Origin: an uncultured Fibrobacter sp.
GTDB taxonomy: Bacteria; Fibrobacterota; Fibrobacteria; Fibrobacterales; Fibrobacteraceae
Assembly (NCBI GenBank): GCA_934700345.1
Contig: CAKUXP010000015.1
Span: forward strand, 1-64,000
Direction: 5' to 3'
Length of the DNA stretch: 64,000 bases
Shown: positions 61,700 to 64,000 of the stretch, in pieces
Numbering within the stretch: the stretch's first letter is position 1
How the letters are laid out: every line of letters begins with the position of its first letter
Translations under genes and position numbers: made by a program
Notes under the pieces: generated by a model
Told to the model about the DNA's origin: nothing
Database searches by the model: none
The model's input: only the letters and a program-made list of their open reading frames with translations

Positions 61700-63447
61700 A
61701 GTGGATGCTCTTGATTTTTTTAGCGGCGACGGCGTTTGCGGAAACGCCCGCTTTCAAACGAGTGCTCCTGCGCCCTTCGGCGGATTCGCTCGTCTATTTT
61801 CGGGTTGATTCGATTGTTGTGGAAAACGGCGACGCGTTTGATGATTCCAAGGCCTATTCGTGGGCAGACAGCCTGGTCTATGCTATCGGGAATGCGGTCC
61901 ATATCGAAACGCGAAAATCCGTCGTGGAAAGGCTTGTTCTCTTTGATGTCGGCGACACGGTTAATTTGTACGAACTCATCGAGAGCGAAAAGAACCTGCG
62001 GAACCAGGCCTATATCGCCGATGCGCACATCACCCGCGAAATTTCATCGTCGGGGAGGAACGTTGTCCGCATAAGGACAAGCGACACGTGGACGCTTACG
62101 ATTCCGCTTTCGGTGGAGCGCCCGAGCGACGGACCGCTCTACTACGGGATAGGAATTTGGGAAAACAATTTCCTCGGCTTAGGACAGACGATCGGCGTCT
62201 ATTATTCGCACGACGAATTTCGCGACCGCTTCATGGGACTTTACAACAACAGCAACTTTCTCTTTCGGCACAATGCTTTCGAAGCGTCCGTTTCGAGGAA
62301 TACCGACGGTTATTTGCACTATGTGACGATGTACAGACCTTACCTTTCGCGGAGCAAAAACGAATGGGCCTATACCGCGGCGGGCTTCTGGAACAAGTCG
62401 GACGTGAAGTATTACTGGACGGGGAAGCTTCCGACCGGTACGGTGGACGTTTCGGTTGCGGACAGTGTCCGGGAATCCCTCTCGGCTTTCAACCGGAAGG
62501 ATGGAAACGAGATTCTCCGGGTGAAGCGCATCGAGGAGGATTCGGCGAGCTTCCGGCTAGGACATTCCTTCGGCGGCGAGGAATTCAAGATCTATCTGGG
62601 TCTAGGTTACGACTACCACCGGCTAGGGCGTTCCTACGCTTCGGTTTCTCGGAAAGTCTTCCTTCTGGAGGGTGAACCTGCCGCTATCGATTCCGCCTCG
62701 GTTCGAAACTGGATTCCCGAAATGCTCGATTCGCGCTTCGGGGCTAGCCTCACGCTTTCGCGGATCCGCTACGACCGCCTGGTCAATTTTAAACATGCGA
62801 AATGGACGGAAGATGTCGATAAAGGCTATTCCGTAAAGATCGGAATTTCCAGGAACTGGAAGTCGCTCGGGGCGATGGACGACGATGCGCGCCTGGATTA
62901 TGGAATCTACCTGGCTCTCGGTTCACGAATGCACCATCTTATTCTGAACGCGAAGTCGCACTTCTATTTCAATTCGGATTCTCGACGCGATATCTACGAG
63001 TTTGTCTCGGCGGAATACATCTGGCGTTCGAACGAATGGTTCTCGACGAAGGTTTTGGGCTATATGGACGCCTTCAAGCGGGCCGCCTATGGCCGACAGC
63101 TTTCGCTCGGCGGGCTTCAGAACCAGGAGTTTTACGGATTCCCGACTTATCTCTACACGGGACAGGCGCGTTTTTACGGGCAGATCGAGGAACGATTCTT
63201 TCCCCATTTTGAGATCGGAACGGTCGCGCCGGTGTTCGCCGCGTTTTTCAAGGCAGGGGAAACCGCATCCGAAGTCCGCCTGTTCGAACCGGACGAGCTG
63301 ACTTACATCGCTGGTTTCGGGGTTCGCTTTGCGATGACGAAATCCGTCTCGGGGCTTGTGAACCACCTGGACTTTAGCTGGCCGCTCAACGGGCCGCTGG
63401 TCTCCCCGTATCCGCGAATCGCCCTTGTCGGGCTTTTCAACCTTTAG
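61696..63447 (+). CDS. Omp85-like outer-membrane beta-barrel protein
   Basis: 583 aa. Signal peptide (MKWMLLIFLAATAFA); one POTRA-like segment (~60-130; VLFDVGDTVNLYELIESEKNLRNQAYIADAHI); then alternating amphipathic strands to a C-terminal LVSPYPRIALVGLFNL. This is a short TamA/BamA-like layout. GTG start overlapping the DUF748 stop (GTGA); an in-frame ATG at 61705 is possible. Confidence 0.75.
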   Translation: MKWMLLIFLAATAFAETPAFKRVLLRPSADSLVYFRVDSIVVENGDAFDDSKAYSWADSLVYAIGNAVHIETRKSVVERLVLFDVGDTVNLYELIESEKNLRNQAYIADAHITREISSSGRNVVRIRTSDTWTLTIPLSVERPSDGPLYYGIGIWENNFLGLGQTIGVYYSHDEFRDRFMGLYNNSNFLFRHNAFEASVSRNTDGYLHYVTMYRPYLSRSKNEWAYTAAGFWNKSDVKYYWTGKLPTGTVDVSVADSVRESLSAFNRKDGNEILRVKRIEEDSASFRLGHSFGGEEFKIYLGLGYDYHRLGRSYASVSRKVFLLEGEPAAIDSASVRNWIPEMLDSRFGASLTLSRIRYDRLVNFKHAKWTEDVDKGYSVKIGISRNWKSLGAMDDDARLDYGIYLALGSRMHHLILNAKSHFYFNSDSRRDIYEFVSAEYIWRSNEWFSTKVLGYMDAFKRAAYGRQLSLGGLQNQEFYGFPTYLYTGQARFYGQIEERFFPHFEIGTVAPVFAAFFKAGETASEVRLFEPDELTYIAGFGVRFAMTKSVSGLVNHLDFSWPLNGPLVSPYPRIALVGLFNL

Positions 63448-63461
63448 TTTCGTGAGGTCCT

Positions 63462-63746
63462 ATGCATCGGAAGCGTTATCTTGTCGAAATCGGAATCGGA
63501 GTTCTCGCAATGGTTCTCGGAACATGGATAAGCGTCCTCGTCTTTCGGGAAGGCTATTTTGCCGGTGCCCTGATGCTTGTCGTAACGGGGATTCTGAGCG
63601 TGCTTCTCGGGGTCAAGGAATACCTCGACATCAAGGGACCTCTCTGGCAGGAATCGTTCCTGAAAATTCTCCGGCGGACGATGCTTTTCCTGAATCTGAT
63701 GCTTTCCGCCGTCGTGGCGGGAACGCTTATTTCGATGCTTGCCTGA
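63462..63746 (+). CDS. Small membrane protein of unknown function
   Basis: 94 aa with three hydrophobic helices (IGIGVLAMVLGTWISVLVF, GALMLVVTGILSVLLGV, MLFLNLMLSAVVAGTLISML). GAGGT ribosome binding site, 14 nt after the barrel gene. Its stop abuts the stop of a convergent gene. Confidence 0.6.
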   Translation: MHRKRYLVEIGIGVLAMVLGTWISVLVFREGYFAGALMLVVTGILSVLLGVKEYLDIKGPLWQESFLKILRRTMLFLNLMLSAVVAGTLISMLA

Positions 63747-64000
63747 TTATTCCGCGTTTGCCGGGGAGAGCTTCTTGAACTGTTCCCGGTAGGAGGCTTC
63801 GTCGATGCGGGCGTATTTGGAGATGATTGTGCCGAACTGGTAGAATGCGGAATCCTTTTCAACGCGCATGGAGAAAGGCATGTCGAGCGAGTTTTTTCCG
63901 GTGAGGACGGAATCGCCTTCGATGCTTGCGGAAAGGTCGCCGTTGATGTTGCGGATAGTGTAGAGGTTCTCGCCAGGGGCGGTCTGGAAAACTTCAAAAA
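63747..64000 (-). CDS. C-terminal part of an unknown protein (partial)
   Basis: 84 codons read from the window edge to TAA at 63747-63749, ending SPANAE. The sequence (ENLYTIRNINGDLSASIEGDSVLTG, FYQFGTIISKYARIDEASYREQF) looks like a normal protein with backbone codon use, unlike the Ser/Arg/Pro-rich frame on the same strand. No family recognised; the N-terminus lies outside. Confidence 0.6.
   Translation of the reverse strand, partial: FEVFQTAPGENLYTIRNINGDLSASIEGDSVLTGKNSLDMPFSMRVEKDSAFYQFGTIISKYARIDEASYREQFKKLSPANAE

Noticed and set aside
63554..63997. 147-codon minus-strand frame at the right edge
   Set aside because: Rich in Ser, Arg, Thr and Pro as expected of an off-frame. Another minus-strand frame ending at 63747 has normal protein composition.

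Overview
The window looks like a chromosomal segment of a Fibrobacter-type bacterium (phylum Fibrobacterota). The main clues are a TIGR02147 regulator (a paralogous family first named from Fibrobacter succinogenes), a secreted multi-domain pectate lyase, glycogen branching enzyme, type III glutamine synthetase, and Gram-negative envelope genes (LptD, Wza-like exporter, DUF748/AsmA-like protein, Omp85-like barrel). No rRNA, tRNA or CRISPR array was seen. The species assignment is inference.

Layout. 1-0.3 kb: 3' end of an IS200/IS605 tnpA with a right-end hairpin. 0.5-7.1 kb: pyruvate kinase, PiT phosphate transporter, and a PhoB/PhoR-like two-component pair. 7.2-9.2 kb: TIGR02147 regulator overlapping a lipoprotein gene. 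9.3-17.3 kb: glgB (minus strand), two cytochrome c biogenesis genes (ResB-like, CcsA-like), thiD, dgt, a HAD phosphatase and an orphan ABC-3 metal permease. 17.4-23.0 kb: secreted proteins of unknown function, a PDZ protein and LptD. 23.1-31.3 kb: typA, ilvC, pectate lyase, hisC-hisN. 31.2-34.2 kb: a small horizontally acquired block holding an AIPR gene, a frameshifted DUF4268 nuclease-like gene and a gene remnant.

34.2-50.8 kb is the surface-polysaccharide (O-antigen-like) locus: five glycosyltransferases, an EpsG/Wzy-like polymerase, a pyruvyl transferase, a phosphoethanolamine transferase, a Wzx flippase and an F420-hydrogenase-beta-like protein. AT-rich genes of defence type alternate with its more GC-rich genes: an OLD-like ATPase-TOPRIM, a GIY-YIG protein, a NYN-domain putative RNase, an AbiF/Abi_2 HEPN RNase and a HEPN/BolA-like pair. 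The AbiF and NYN genes share one layout: a TATATT promoter, a ~55-nt structured RNA ending in a U-run, then directly the ribosome binding site and a GTG start. For AbiF this matches the known abiF RNA arrangement. For NYN I know of no precedent, and it is the best candidate here for an undescribed RNA-toxin-type system.

51.7-64 kb returns to backbone: M29 aminopeptidase, glnN behind a textbook sigma-54 promoter, a Wza-like exporter, a small-protein operon with an MltD-like LysM transglycosylase, DUF748, an Omp85-like barrel and two small or partial genes.

A second window-wide signal is a TAnnTTTG-like element exactly 4 nt before ATG/GTG in at least eight genes that lack a Shine-Dalgarno sequence. 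This suggests leaderless transcripts driven by a Bacteroidetes-like -7 element.
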